Notes: generated by a model not told the origin, from the sequence alone. A stretch of DNA of 64,000 nucleotides from Eubacteriales bacterium (GCA_028705775.1 JAQWCW010000010.1:1-64000), one strand, 5' to 3'. Numbered from the stretch's first letter, positions 17,591 to 26,734 are shown. A program made the numbers and translations.

Positions 17591-18259
17591 ATGACTATCA
17601 AGTTTTTCAACGATTCGGAGAGGCTGGGCAGGCTTGTTTCGCTCATGCTAAGCGGCGCCGGCGTAACCCTGTCAATCTTCTTTCTCACCCTCCTATTCGC
17701 AATACCGCTCGGAATGCTTGTTGCGCAGGGGCGAATGAGCAAAAGGCTGCCCGTGCGCGCGCCTGTAAGCTTCTATATATACATAATGCGTTCAACCCCG
17801 CTGATGCTCCAGCTAATGTTCATCTACTTCCTGCTGCCGATGATTCTGCCCTTTAGAATTGACAGATTCGTTGCGGTTGTGTTCGCCTTTTCAATCAACT
17901 ATGCCGCATATTTCGCGGAAATCTTCCGCTCGGGAATCACCTCGATACCGCTTGGGCAGTACGAAGCGGCGAAGGTTCTCGGCTATACCAAAGTTCAAAC
18001 CTTTTTTCGCATCATTCTTCCGCAGGTAATCAAGCGCGTTCTTCTGCCGATGGCTAACGAGGTTATTACGCTTATCAAGGATACGGCGCTTGCATCGACA
18101 GTCGCCGTTGTCGAGCTGATGACAATAGCTAAAAAACAGGTTTCAAGCTCATCCTCGATTGAGCCGTATTTCGTGGCGATAATCATGTATCTGATTCTGA
18201 ACGGCATAGCCGAACAGCTATGCAAGTTCGCGGAAAAGAAGCTGAACTACTATCGTTAA
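17591..18259 (+). CDS. Amino acid ABC transporter permease
   Basis: A 222-residue inner-membrane subunit of the HisM/GlnP family with about five hydrophobic segments. The conserved EAA loop, which docks the ATPase, reads EAAKVLGYTKVQTFFRIILPQ within residues 137-160. It is 70 bases after the receptor gene and 10 bases before the ATPase gene. A single permease probably forms a homodimer. Confidence 0.92.
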   Translation: MTIKFFNDSERLGRLVSLMLSGAGVTLSIFFLTLLFAIPLGMLVAQGRMSKRLPVRAPVSFYIYIMRSTPLMLQLMFIYFLLPMILPFRIDRFVAVVFAFSINYAAYFAEIFRSGITSIPLGQYEAAKVLGYTKVQTFFRIILPQVIKRVLLPMANEVITLIKDTALASTVAVVELMTIAKKQVSSSSSIEPYFVAIIMYLILNGIAEQLCKFAEKKLNYYR

Positions 18260-18269
18260 GGAGCAAGCA

Positions 18270-19013
18270 ATGCTTACAGCTAAGGATATTTACAAGGGGT
18301 TTGACGGGCTTGGGGTTTTGGACGGGATTAGCATAAACATAAATAAAGGCGAGGTTGTTGCACTCATAGGTCCAAGCGGGAGCGGCAAAAGCACGCTTCT
18401 TCGCTGCATAAGCCAGCTTGAGCGCGTGGATTCGGGTACGATTACGCTCGGCGGCGACGTGCTGTGCAAAACGGAAAACGGCATTCTTAAATACTCCGAC
18501 GAGGCAACGCAGAGAAAAATAATGCTGAGGATGGGAATGGTTTTTCAGTCCTACAACCTTTTCCCGCACATGAGCGTTATTCAGAACCTGATTGACGCGC
18601 CCGTTCGCGTAAAGCGGGAAAGCAAAAAAAGCGCGACTGAGCGCGCGCTTGCCATTCTTGAAAAGGTGGGGCTTTCCGATAAAGCCGCTCAGTATCCGTA
18701 TCAGCTTTCCGGCGGTCAGCAGCAGCGCGTGGCAATCGCAAGGGCGCTGTGTATGCAGCCCGAAATACTCTGCTTTGACGAGCCGACAAGCGCGCTTGAC
18801 CCCGAGCTTACAAAGGAAGTCTTAGGCGTAATCCGCTCGCTCGCAAAGGAGCATATGACAATGCTCATCGTTACTCACGAAATGTCGTTTGCAAGAAACG
18901 TTGCAGACTATATCGTGTTTATGGAAGGCGGAAAGATTGTTGAGGAAGGAAAGCCTGAACAGCTATTCCACTCTGATAACGAAAGAACGCGGCGATTTAT
19001 CGGAGAAAGCTGA
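18270..19013 (+). CDS. Amino acid ABC transporter ATP-binding protein
   Basis: A 247-residue ATPase of the GlnQ/HisP type that powers the importer. Walker A is GPSGSGKST, the signature is LSGGQQQRVAIARAL, and Walker B is ILCFDEPTSALD, followed by the switch histidine in VTHEM. It contains a slightly longer insertion (KTENGILKYSDEATQRK) before the Q-loop than usual. It is last in the operon; a bidirectional terminator follows. Confidence 0.94.
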   Translation: MLTAKDIYKGFDGLGVLDGISININKGEVVALIGPSGSGKSTLLRCISQLERVDSGTITLGGDVLCKTENGILKYSDEATQRKIMLRMGMVFQSYNLFPHMSVIQNLIDAPVRVKRESKKSATERALAILEKVGLSDKAAQYPYQLSGGQQQRVAIARALCMQPEILCFDEPTSALDPELTKEVLGVIRSLAKEHMTMLIVTHEMSFARNVADYIVFMEGGKIVEEGKPEQLFHSDNERTRRFIGES

Positions 19014-19085
19014 GAAGCGCAGGACGCACACGCTTATCGGCATAGGCTATTATTATCAATAAACACGAAAGATACAATGCATAAG

Positions 19086-19118
19086 AAAAGACAGCCTTGG
19101 AATTCAAGACTGTCTTTT
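19086..19118. terminator. Bidirectional terminator between the ABC operon and the tRNA cluster
   Basis: AAAAGACAG and CTGTCTTTT pair, with a second inner stem CTTG/CAAG around GAATT. T-runs lie on both sides, so the structure can end both the plus-strand ABC operon and the minus-strand tRNA transcript. Confidence 0.8.
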
Positions 19119-19123
19119 CTTTG

Positions 19124-19197
19124 TGGAGCGGGTGATGGGAATCGGACCCACGTAGCCAGCTTGGAAGGCTGGAACTCTACCATTGAGCTACACCCGC
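19124..19197 (-). tRNA. tRNA-Gly (anticodon TCC)
   Basis: The cloverleaf folds with acceptor GCGGGTG/CACCCGC, anticodon loop CTTCCAA and an encoded TCCA end. It is the last gene of the seven-gene cluster. Confidence 0.95.
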
Positions 19198-19243
19198 GAA
19201 TACCGGAAACGCATTGCGTTTCCTTATCCTCTCAAGCGAGGAT

Positions 19244-19318
19244 TGGAGCGGCAGACGAGATTCGGACTCGCGACATCCACCTTGGCAAGGTGGCACTCTA
19301 CCACTGAGCTACTACCGC
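19244..19318 (-). tRNA. tRNA-Gly (anticodon GCC)
   Basis: Acceptor GCGGTAG/CTGCCGC with one G-T pair, anticodon loop TTGCCAA, encoded TCCA end. Together with the TCC isoacceptor it reads all glycine codons. Confidence 0.95.
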
Positions 19319-19327
19319 ATTGAAAAC

Positions 19328-19411
19328 TGGTGCGGGCGAAGAGATTTGAACTCATACGCCGTAAGGCACCAGATCCTAAGTCTGGCGCGTCTGCCATTCC
19401 GCCACGCCCGC
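19328..19411 (-). tRNA. tRNA-Leu (anticodon TAG)
   Basis: Acceptor GCGGGCG/CGCCCGC, anticodon loop ACTTAGGA, a long variable arm (class II) and an encoded ACCA end. Confidence 0.95.
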
Positions 19412-19438
19412 GTTTAGGCTCAGCCCGTAGGAGGAAAT

Positions 19439-19514
19439 TGGTGACCCATCGGAGATTCGAACTCCGGACACCTTGATTAAAAGTCAAGTGCTCTGCCACC
19501 TGAGCTAATGGGTC
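19439..19514 (-). tRNA. tRNA-Lys (anticodon TTT)
   Basis: Acceptor GACCCAT/ATGGGTC, anticodon loop CTTTTAA, encoded ACCA end. Confidence 0.95.
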
Positions 19515-19582
19515 ATTTGCAAGGGGCAGCGGCAAGCCCAACTCATTCCGGCTTCCGGCTACGACGGGGACAATAGACAAAA

Positions 19583-19657
19583 TGGCTGGGGTGGCAGGAC
19601 TCGAACCTACGAATGCGGGAGTCAAAGTCCCGTGCCTTACCACTTGGCTACACCCCA
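19583..19657 (-). tRNA. tRNA-Gln (anticodon TTG)
   Basis: Acceptor TGGGGTG/CACCCCA with the U1-A72 pair usual for tRNA-Gln, anticodon loop CTTTGAC, encoded GCCA end. Confidence 0.95.
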
Positions 19658-19714
19658 ATATCAGGGCGTCGGAGTGAGAAACCTCAAAGGCACGTCAAGC
19701 GATGCCGAAGAGAA

Positions 19715-19791
19715 TGGGGTGGGTGGTGGGAGTTGAACCCACGATTTCCAGAGCCACAATCTGGCGCTCTAACCACTGAACTACACCCACC
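19715..19791 (-). tRNA. tRNA-His (anticodon GTG)
   Basis: Acceptor GTGGGTG/CACCCAC, anticodon loop TTGTGGC, with the extra G-1 (base 19791) opposite C73 that is the identity mark of tRNA-His, and an encoded CCA end. Confidence 0.95.
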
Positions 19792-19795
19792 ATAA

Positions 19796-19872
<77 letters not shown>

Positions 19873-19938
19873 CCGTCCATGACCGAGGCAATCCCATCAG
19901 GTACAAGCGGCAAAACGCCTTCTTGCTGACAGGAAAGA

Positions 19939-19967
19939 ATGATACCATGCTTACTCAGATTTGTCAA
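19939..19967 (-). promoter_or_regulatory. Promoter of the tRNA cluster
   Basis: On the minus strand TTGACA and TATCAT are separated by 17 bases and lie about 67 bases before tRNA-Arg. The strong -35 box suits a stable-RNA promoter. Confidence 0.75.
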
Positions 19968-20001
19968 CAATAATTTTTAAGGAAAACATGGATTGCGCTT
20001 A

Positions 20002-20487
20002 TTATCTTATAAGCAATATATCGGCTCTGAGCCGCCCGTCATCGTCAATCTGAAGGCTTGCACAGGACGGCCAAGACGCGCTCACGGAGCCGGGATTGAG
20101 CAGCAGCACTCCGTTTTGCCAATCCTCCTTAGGCTCATGAGTATGCCCGAAAAGAGCAGCCCTTGCGTCCTGCCTGACAGCTTCCTCAAGCAGAAAATCC
20201 GGCGACAGTTTTACGCGCCGCGTGTGTCCGTGCGCCATAAGAATTTTGGCGCCGCCGATAAAGAAAGTGATTTCCTCCTTTTCGCCGGAGAAGCCGTCGC
20301 AGTTTCCCGCGACCATGAGAATCTGCGCAGAGGGGTTCAGGGACTGAATATCCGGAATCACGGCACGAAAATCGCATAAGCCGTCGCCGCAGAAGCAGTA
20401 TGCGTCGGCGCGCCCTACCGTATATATCGCGCGCCTGAGCATTGCCTCCCTGCCGTGGCTGTCCGAAAAAACGCCGAGCCGCTTCAT
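20002..20487 (-). CDS. Metallophosphoesterase, YfcE/MJ0936 (YsnB) type
   Basis: A 161-residue cytoplasmic phosphodiesterase with two metal ions. The motifs appear in order: FSDSHG, CGDG, AGNCD, HGH and GHTHEP. It overlaps the RNase PH/RdgB gene by four bases. The order gerM, rph, rdgB, phosphoesterase is the same as in Bacillus subtilis (gerM-rph-ysnA-ysnB), which supports the orthology. The natural substrate is unknown. Confidence 0.9.
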   Translation of the reverse strand: MKRLGVFSDSHGREAMLRRAIYTVGRADAYCFCGDGLCDFRAVIPDIQSLNPSAQILMVAGNCDGFSGEKEEITFFIGGAKILMAHGHTRRVKLSPDFLLEEAVRQDARAALFGHTHEPKEDWQNGVLLLNPGSVSASWPSCASLQIDDDGRLRADILLIR

Positions 20488-21797
20488 GCCTTTTCCTTCT
20501 CCAACGCTTCCATAAGCGCCTGCATCGCTTTTGCGCGATGGCTAATTTTCAGCTTTTCATCGCCCATTTCCGCAAAGGTTTTATCCTTGTACAGGAACAG
20601 CGGGTCATAGCCAAAGCCGTTGTTTCCCCTGCGCTCATTAGTAATCGTTCCCTCGCATACACCGCGCACGCAGAGCGTTTCCTTGTCAGGGCGCGCAAGC
20701 GCGATTGCGCTTACGAACCTTGCATTTCTGGGATTGGGAACGTTTTTCAGGTTTTCCAAGAGCAAATCGTTATTCTTCTCGTCCTCGCCGTGAACTCCGC
20801 AATACCGCGCCGAGTATACGCCGGGAGCGCCGCCGAGCGCGTCAACCATAAGCCCGCTGTCATCGGCGATAGATGGGCAGCCCGTGAACTTCATCAGCGC
20901 CTCCGCTTTCAGAATCGCGTTTTCCTCAAAGGTTTCCCCCGTTTCCTCAACGTCCATATCAATTCCCAAGTCCTTGATTGAAAGAACGTCATAAAGCCCC
21001 TCCAGCATACGCTTCATCTCGTACACCTTATGGCTGTTTCCGCTCATGACAATAAGGCGCTGCTTTGGCGCAATCCATTTTTCCCTCTCGCCGAGCGCTT
21101 CCCTTTGCGCCGCCATAAGCTCCTTTGCGCCCTTTTCACCGATTTCAAGAAGCCTGTCCAGCTCTTTTCTGGTATAGCTTCTGCCTTCGCCCGTTCCCTG
21201 CACCTCTATAAACTCGCCCTTATCGTTCATTACAACGTTCAGGTCTACCTGCGCCCCGCTGTCCTCGCGATAGCACAAATCGAGCATAGGCGTATCGTCG
21301 ACAACGCCCGCGCTCACCGCCGCAACCTGACCGATAATCGGCGACTGATAGAGCTTTCCCTGCGCTATCAGCTTATCTATCGCGCACACGAGCGCGCAGT
21401 AAGCGCCGGTTATGGATGCGGTGCGCGTTCCGCCGTCTGCCTCCAGCACGTCGCAGTCGATGTAAACGCACCTTTCGCCAAGCATACTCATATCGACCGC
21501 CTGCCTGAGGCTTCTGCCTATAAGCCGCTGAATTTCAACGCTTCTTCCGTCGCGCTTGTCGCCGTCCCGCTTCTTTCTTCTTCCCGTTGATGCGGGCAGC
21601 ATTGCATACTCGGCTGTAATCCAACCCTTGCCTGTGCCTTTCAGGAAAGGCGGAACGCTTTCGTCAACAGAAGCCGTGCAGATTACGCGCGTTGCGCCCG
21701 TTGACACAAGGCAGCTTCCGTCCGCCGTTCTTACAAAATCGCACTCAAGCTTATGCTTGCGCAATTCATCGTTTTCCCTGTTATCGTATCTTGCCAT
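20484..21797 (-). CDS. rph-rdgB: Fusion of RNase PH and RdgB/HAM1 dITP/XTP pyrophosphatase
   Basis: One 437-residue chain joins two enzymes usually encoded by neighbouring genes. Residues 1-245 are RNase PH, a phosphorolytic exonuclease that trims tRNA 3' ends (GRSVEIQRLIGRSLR, CDVLEADGGTRTAS). Residues 247-437 are the RdgB pyrophosphatase that removes deaminated purine triphosphates (MSGNSHKVYEMK, IADDSGLMVDALGGAPGVYSAR, NNGFGYDPLF, SHRAKAM). The junction at about 240-250 has no stop or frameshift. The 85-base space to gerM contains a terminator, so gerM may be a separate unit. Confidence 0.95.
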   Translation of the reverse strand: MARYDNRENDELRKHKLECDFVRTADGSCLVSTGATRVICTASVDESVPPFLKGTGKGWITAEYAMLPASTGRRKKRDGDKRDGRSVEIQRLIGRSLRQAVDMSMLGERCVYIDCDVLEADGGTRTASITGAYCALVCAIDKLIAQGKLYQSPIIGQVAAVSAGVVDDTPMLDLCYREDSGAQVDLNVVMNDKGEFIEVQGTGEGRSYTRKELDRLLEIGEKGAKELMAAQREALGEREKWIAPKQRLIVMSGNSHKVYEMKRMLEGLYDVLSIKDLGIDMDVEETGETFEENAILKAEALMKFTGCPSIADDSGLMVDALGGAPGVYSARYCGVHGEDEKNNDLLLENLKNVPNPRNARFVSAIALARPDKETLCVRGVCEGTITNERRGNNGFGYDPLFLYKDKTFAEMGDEKLKISHRAKAMQALMEALEKEKA

Positions 21798-21810
21798 AAT
21801 ATCCTCCGTG

Positions 21811-21835
21811 AAAACGCCGCCATAAGCGGCGGCGT
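21811..21835 (-). terminator. Terminator downstream of gerM
   Basis: CGCCGCC and GGCGGCG flank a short loop (ATAAGC), and on the minus strand GTTTTC follows. It lies between gerM and the RNase PH fusion and probably limits read-through. Confidence 0.65.
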
Positions 21836-21881
21836 GTATTTATCCATATTAAGTTTTCGATTCCGAGGCTGTGTTTTCCTG

Positions 21882-22907
21882 CTATTCTATTTCAATTACG
21901 CCCGTATAATTAGCGATGATATCATTCTCCTGATTAAGGAACGTGGCGGTGTCCTCCCTTTCGGGCGTATACTTCTGCCCGTCTATCTGGATTTCAACCT
22001 TCTTTACGTTCGGGTACTGAGTGCAGGTATACAGAATCGCCCGAAGCGCCTGCTTGCCTCCGTCGCTTTCCTTGAGCGTATCCATGAAGCCCTTCGTGAA
22101 GTTGACGGTTGCAACGCCGCCTTCAACCTTCAGCGAAATTAGCCCGCAGTCCTTTGAATATGGGTTTTGAAGCCCGCTGTCCTTCTTGGGCCCCTTTATA
22201 AGCTCAAGCACCGCGGTTTCTATATCATCCTTGCCGTAAACGGCTCTCGTAACCGGAACGAGCATTCGTCCGCTGGTAGAAGGATAGAAAACCGTAACTG
22301 CGTTTACGCTGTTTTCAGAAAACACGTCGGACGTTTCAGCGTTGACCATACCGCCGGTCAGCTTTCCGCTCACCTTCGTTCCGTTAGGCAGAAGGGCGCG
22401 CTTCTGCCCGTCAAACAAAAGCTCGACATCCTTAACCGTATCAAATGCGCAGAGCGTCTCAACAACGGCGGACACCATGAGCGATTCGCTTTCCGCATCA
22501 GCAGCGCTGAGCGCCTCCTTGCTCATATCTACCCGCGCATGACCGTTTGCTATGTCAACCTCGAACTGCGTGCCTGTCGGAACCACCGTCAGCAGCCCCA
22601 GCTTTGCCGCTGCCAAATCATTTGCGCTTGATTTTACCATCAGCGAAAGCGTCGCCTTTGCTATTCCTTCTGTTTTGGGTATCGAGCGCGTTACCGGCAC
22701 AAGATACCCGTCTCCGTCCCGATAATACACAACAGTTTCCTGCGTTTCACCGAGATTTGCCGAAACGCTCTCCGTTTCAGTATACGGGACGGACACCTGC
22801 TCCTGCCCCTCGTCTACGACGCCGCTGCGAACAGCGAGTACGACCACCAGCACCGCCGCGCAGAGTATCAGCAGCCGCTCCGCATCTGCCCTGCTAAACT
22901 TTTTCAC
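21882..22907 (-). CDS. gerM: GerMN-domain protein (GerM-like)
   Basis: A membrane-anchored protein with two GerMN domains, the module of Bacillus GerM, needed for spore formation and germination. The preferred start is GTG at 22907 with a GGGGG-type site, giving 341 residues; a longer frame upstream reads poorly. Residues about 12-30 form one hydrophobic segment without a lipobox. The first domain begins near VVYYRDGDGYLVPVTR and the second near VTVFYPSTSGRMLVPVTR, so they look like an internal duplication. Gene order with rph matches B. subtilis. Confidence 0.87.
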   Translation of the reverse strand: MKKFSRADAERLLILCAAVLVVVLAVRSGVVDEGQEQVSVPYTETESVSANLGETQETVVYYRDGDGYLVPVTRSIPKTEGIAKATLSLMVKSSANDLAAAKLGLLTVVPTGTQFEVDIANGHARVDMSKEALSAADAESESLMVSAVVETLCAFDTVKDVELLFDGQKRALLPNGTKVSGKLTGGMVNAETSDVFSENSVNAVTVFYPSTSGRMLVPVTRAVYGKDDIETAVLELIKGPKKDSGLQNPYSKDCGLISLKVEGGVATVNFTKGFMDTLKESDGGKQALRAILYTCTQYPNVKKVEIQIDGQKYTPEREDTATFLNQENDIIANYTGVIEIE

Positions 22908-23052
22908 GTTTCCCCCGCCTTTCCCGGAAGCACCGGCTTCCTGTCGGTTCCGCATACGCGGATATTCAAGCGCTCTATGCGCTGCGATAAGAAACGATAT
23001 GCCGGTAAAAACGCGTATATGCAGACAAACGCGGGACAACAGGCTGCGAATA

Positions 23053-23061
23053 TGCTATAAT
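23053..23061 (+). promoter_or_regulatory. Extended -10 promoter element of rqcH
   Basis: TGCTATAAT (extended -10) lies 36 bases before the rqcH start; a weak GGACAA is 16 bases upstream of the TATAAT. Confidence 0.5.
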
Positions 23062-23096
23062 CTACTGATAATCGGTATATTTAAGGAGATGCGCTT

Positions 23097-24836
23097 ATGC
23101 CGCTCGACGGACTTACTCTCGGATTTGTGATACACAGCCTTGATAAAGAGCTGGCAGGAGCCAGAATAGATAAGGTTACTCAGCCGGAAAACGACGCGCT
23201 GGTGCTTTTATGCCGCGCAGGCAGCAAAAACCTCAAGCTTCTTTTGTGCGCAGACCCGTCGCAGGCGCGGCTTCATATTACGGACGAAAGCTATCTCAAT
23301 CCCGCTTCGCCGCCCATGTTCTGTATGCTGATGCGCAAGCGGCTTTCCGGCGGAAGAATAATTTCTGTAACGCAGATGGGAAACGACAGAGCCGCCATAA
23401 TCGAAATTGAAGCGCTTGACGAGCTTGGCGAAAAAAAGCGGCTTCGGCTCGTGCTTGAAATCATGGGCAGATGCAGCAACCTAATCTGTATTGACGAAAG
23501 CGACAAAATCATCGACTGCCTGAGGCACGTTACGGGCGATATGAACAGGGTGCGCGAGGTGCTGCCCGGGCTTAAATACCAATGCCCTCCGCCGCAGGAC
23601 AAGCTCAGCTTTGCGGAGGCGGACGCAAGCGCGCTTCTCGGCAAGCTGGAAAGCCAGTCGGGAAGGCTTGATAAAGCTATCCTTTCGGCTATACAAGGAA
23701 TTTCGCCCATCGCCGCGCGCGAGCTTTCGATGCGCGTTACCGGAATGGAAAACGCGCAGACAGCGGATTTAGATTTAAGCGTCGCGTCAAAGAAGCTTGC
23801 AGCCCTGCTCGAAGGCATTTTCAGCAGGAATCCTCCGCAGCTTTTGAGCGGGCCTGCCGGAGAGCCGCTCGATGTATTTCCTTTTCAATACATCTCATAC
23901 GATGTTGCCTCTCAGCACCCCGAAGCCACAATCAGCGAGGCGCTCGACCATTTTTACCGCCGACGCGATAAAATGTCCAGAATACGGCAGAAAAGCCAGA
24001 GCCTCAGTCATATACTGAAAAACAACCTTGAGCGCTGCCGCAAAAAACTCCAGCTTCAGGAGGAGGCGCTCATGGGCGCGGCAAGAATGGACGAATACAA
24101 GCTCAAGGGCGAGCTGCTGACGGCAAACCTGTCAAAGTTCAAGCGCGGCGATAAGGAAGTAACCGTTGAAAACTACTACGACGATATGAAGCCGCTGCCG
24201 ATACAGCTTGATATAAAGCAGACGCCCAATCAAAACGCGCAGAGATACTATAAGCTCTATCAAAAAGCCCGCTCCGCAAAGGAAACAGCGCGCGAGCAGA
24301 AGGATAAAACCGTTCGCGAGCTTAATTTTCTTGAGGAAGCGGCGCTTGATTTGGAAAACTGCGAGGATGAATCCGACCTTATGGAGGTTCGTCAGGAGCT
24401 TGTAAAGGGCGGCTACGTCAAGGAACAGAGCAAGAAAAACACAACGCGCCAGTTGCCGCAGAGCAAGCCATATTCCTTCGTTTCATCTGACGGGATAAGC
24501 ATTTCCGTCGGCAAAAACAGCCTGCAGAACGACAGGCTCACAATTTCGGCAAAGAGCGACGAAACATGGCTGCACGCAAAGAATATGCCAGGAAGCCACG
24601 TTATCGTGCATACGGAGGACGATTTTCCCGAAAGCACGCTCAAAGAAGCGGCTCTGCTTGCCGCATGGTATTCAAAGGGGCAGAATTCCGAAAACGTGCC
24701 TGTGGATTTCACAAAGCGAAGGCATATAAAAAAGCCCGGCGGAGCGCCCGCGGGCTTTGTAATCTACACGCACCAGAAAACGCTGTACATAACGGCGCGC
24801 AGGAGCGATATTGACGCGATAAAGGCTAAGGAATAA
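23097..24836 (+). CDS. rqcH: RqcH/NFACT ribosome quality control factor
   Basis: Binds stalled 50S subunits with peptidyl-tRNA and adds C-terminal alanine tails that mark the peptide for degradation. The 579 residues show NFACT-N (about 1-210), helix-hairpin-helix and long coiled coils (about 290-430), and NFACT-R at the C terminus (SSDGISISVGKN, TWLHAKNMPGSHVIV, KRRHIKKPGGAPAGFVIY). AAGGAG precedes the ATG. Its partner RqcP is at 58467. In older annotation this family is called fibronectin-binding protein. The last 11 bases overlap the convergent GNAT gene. Confidence 0.95.
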   Translation: MPLDGLTLGFVIHSLDKELAGARIDKVTQPENDALVLLCRAGSKNLKLLLCADPSQARLHITDESYLNPASPPMFCMLMRKRLSGGRIISVTQMGNDRAAIIEIEALDELGEKKRLRLVLEIMGRCSNLICIDESDKIIDCLRHVTGDMNRVREVLPGLKYQCPPPQDKLSFAEADASALLGKLESQSGRLDKAILSAIQGISPIAARELSMRVTGMENAQTADLDLSVASKKLAALLEGIFSRNPPQLLSGPAGEPLDVFPFQYISYDVASQHPEATISEALDHFYRRRDKMSRIRQKSQSLSHILKNNLERCRKKLQLQEEALMGAARMDEYKLKGELLTANLSKFKRGDKEVTVENYYDDMKPLPIQLDIKQTPNQNAQRYYKLYQKARSAKETAREQKDKTVRELNFLEEAALDLENCEDESDLMEVRQELVKGGYVKEQSKKNTTRQLPQSKPYSFVSSDGISISVGKNSLQNDRLTISAKSDETWLHAKNMPGSHVIVHTEDDFPESTLKEAALLAAWYSKGQNSENVPVDFTKRRHIKKPGGAPAGFVIYTHQKTLYITARRSDIDAIKAKE

Positions 24837-25245
24837 GCGCAAGCATACTGCCGAGCCTTTCGGTAAAGCCAAGAGCGCGGTACATTTCCTCGTCGCATTT
24901 AGAAGCGCCGACTATGACGGAGCCAAGCGGCTCCGACTTAACAGCGAAATCGACAAGCCGATTTGCTATTCCCGTATGGCGGCGCTCCGGAAGGATATAG
25001 AAATCCTCAAACACAGCCATATCGGAAAAGCAGAAGGTTGAGTAGCATTTTACCAAGGAGCAGCAGCCGACGAGCTTTCCCTCCGCTTTTGCCCCGAAAA
25101 ACGTGATGCATTTCCGTCGCATCGCGTTTTTCAGATTCTCAAAATCCGCGTCGCTCGGCATATCCTCGTGTATTTCGGCTTTATAGCGGCTAAGCAGCTT
25201 GCAAAGCTTGTCAAAATCGTCCAGCTCAAGCCTTGTGATTATCAT
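24826..25245 (-). CDS. GNAT-family N-acetyltransferase
   Basis: A 139-residue single-domain acetyltransferase. The core motif reads DFYILPERRHTGIANRLVDFA (residues about 83-103), equivalent to the acetyl-CoA loop Q/RxxGxG/A, here RHTGIA. The C-terminal YRALGFTER is typical. It converges on rqcH with an 11-base overlap, and it follows the pyrimidine-nucleoside phosphorylase gene after 19 bases, so the two are probably co-transcribed. The acceptor is unknown. Confidence 0.82.
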   Translation of the reverse strand: MIITRLELDDFDKLCKLLSRYKAEIHEDMPSDADFENLKNAMRRKCITFFGAKAEGKLVGCCSLVKCYSTFCFSDMAVFEDFYILPERRHTGIANRLVDFAVKSEPLGSVIVGASKCDEEMYRALGFTERLGSMLALIP

Positions 25246-25264
25246 ATGCAGTTCTCGCCTTCCG

Positions 25265-26602
25265 TTACTTCACGCCGTCAACAAAATGCGTTCCGTTTTC
25301 GTCAATAATCGCATGAATAAGCACAGGCATCTGCGGCTTTTCATCGGCAATTTCGATAGCTGCCGTCATGCTTTCAGCCGCGATTTCGGCTTTATCCTCC
25401 GACGACGAATATATCCTTGCAATTACGTCCCCTGCCTTGACATAATCGCCTATCCGCTTTTCAAGCACGAAGCCCGCGGAGTAATCTATGCTGTCCTCCT
25501 TGCGCATACGCCCTGCGCCGAGCTGAACCGACGCCATTCCGAGCGCAGCCGCGTCCATATGCGCGATGTATCCGCTTCTCCTTGCGCAAAGCGTCAGAGC
25601 GCACTTTGCCTGCGGCAGTTTTGAAACATCATCGCAGACGGACGAATCGCCGCCCTGCGCGCTTATCATATCCTTCAGCTTGCGGATTCCGGCCCCGTTT
25701 TCAATGCGCTCAAGCAGCATTTTGCGGGCTTCATCGTCATTTTCGGCAAGCCCGCCGAGGGAAAGCATACGCGAGCCGAGCGAAAGGCTTACCGAAAGCA
25801 AATCGCCCTTCGTTCTTCCTGAAAGCAGGTCGATAGCCTCCTTGACTTCAAGCGAGTTGCCGACGTGCGTTCCGAGCGGCTGCGCCATGTCGGTTATGAA
25901 GGCGGTCATCCTGACGCCCGCGTCAATACCGATTCGCACCATCATTTCCGCCAGCTTGATTGCCTCCGGAACGGTTTTCATAATCGCGCCGCTTCCCGCC
26001 TTTACGTCAAGCACGATTACCTTTGCGCGGCTCGCGAGCTTTTTGCTCATAATGCTGGAGGCTATAAGCGGAAGCGAATCGACAGTAGAGGTTACGTCCC
26101 TGAGCGCATAAAGAGTTTTATCTGCGGGAACCATTTCTTTTGACTGCCCGACGACGGCGCAGCCAATCTTTTTCACCTGAGAGAGCATTTCCGCCTCGGT
26201 CATCTCAACGCGCATATCGGGTATGCTCTCCATCTTATCGACAGTTCCGCCGGTATGCCCAAGCCCCCTGCCTGAATACTTCATCACATAGCCTCCGCAG
26301 GCGGCTACAAGCGGAACAAGCACAAGCGTTGTGGTATCGCCGACGCCGCCTGTGGAGTGCTTATCCATCACAACGCCCTTTATTGACGAAGCGTCCATTT
26401 CCTTTCCGCTTGCCGCCATAAGAAGGGTCAAATCGACTGTTTCCCTGCGCGACATTCCGCAAAGGCGGATTGCCATCAAAAGCGCGGAAAGCTGATAATC
26501 AGGAACAGAATGCTCCGCCGCGCCCCTGACAAGCTCCGCGATTTCCTCACGGCTGAGTTCAAGCCCGTTCTTCTTATGTTCAATGATTTCGACAAAATTC
26601 AT
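25265..26602 (-). CDS. pdp: Pyrimidine-nucleoside phosphorylase
   Basis: Splits uridine, thymidine or deoxyuridine with phosphate to a base and (deoxy)ribose-1-phosphate. The 445 residues show KHSTGGVGD for phosphate, the family signature SGRGLGHTGGTVDKMESIP near 110-130, and the C-terminal PYNP domain. The ATG at 26602 has GGAGG eight bases ahead; a TTG nine bases upstream is less likely. Length and the broad-specificity signature favour pdp over E. coli-type deoA. Confidence 0.93.
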   Translation of the reverse strand: MNFVEIIEHKKNGLELSREEIAELVRGAAEHSVPDYQLSALLMAIRLCGMSRRETVDLTLLMAASGKEMDASSIKGVVMDKHSTGGVGDTTTLVLVPLVAACGGYVMKYSGRGLGHTGGTVDKMESIPDMRVEMTEAEMLSQVKKIGCAVVGQSKEMVPADKTLYALRDVTSTVDSLPLIASSIMSKKLASRAKVIVLDVKAGSGAIMKTVPEAIKLAEMMVRIGIDAGVRMTAFITDMAQPLGTHVGNSLEVKEAIDLLSGRTKGDLLSVSLSLGSRMLSLGGLAENDDEARKMLLERIENGAGIRKLKDMISAQGGDSSVCDDVSKLPQAKCALTLCARRSGYIAHMDAAALGMASVQLGAGRMRKEDSIDYSAGFVLEKRIGDYVKAGDVIARIYSSSEDKAEIAAESMTAAIEIADEKPQMPVLIHAIIDENGTHFVDGVK

Positions 26603-26705
26603 AATTTTCAACCTCCGAATACACGATTAATTCTACGGAATACAAATGGATTCCTGCCGACGAATGCTGACGATAATCAAATATAACAAATGCGGTTTAT
26701 GCTCC

Positions 26706-26734
26706 TTGAACGCTTGGTATTAATGTGCTATTAT
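26706..26734 (+). promoter_or_regulatory. Promoter of nadE
   Basis: TTGAAC and TATTAT are separated by 17 bases, 67 bases before the nadE ATG. Confidence 0.65.

Noticed and set aside
17595-18259. Hairpin between receptor and permease as a true end of transcript.
   Set aside because: The operon order and lack of a new promoter before the permease argue for partial read-through rather than full stop.
23097-24836. Fibronectin-binding adhesin.
   Set aside because: This is a historical name; NFACT-N, coiled-coil and NFACT-R architecture shows RqcH, a cytoplasmic ribosome factor.
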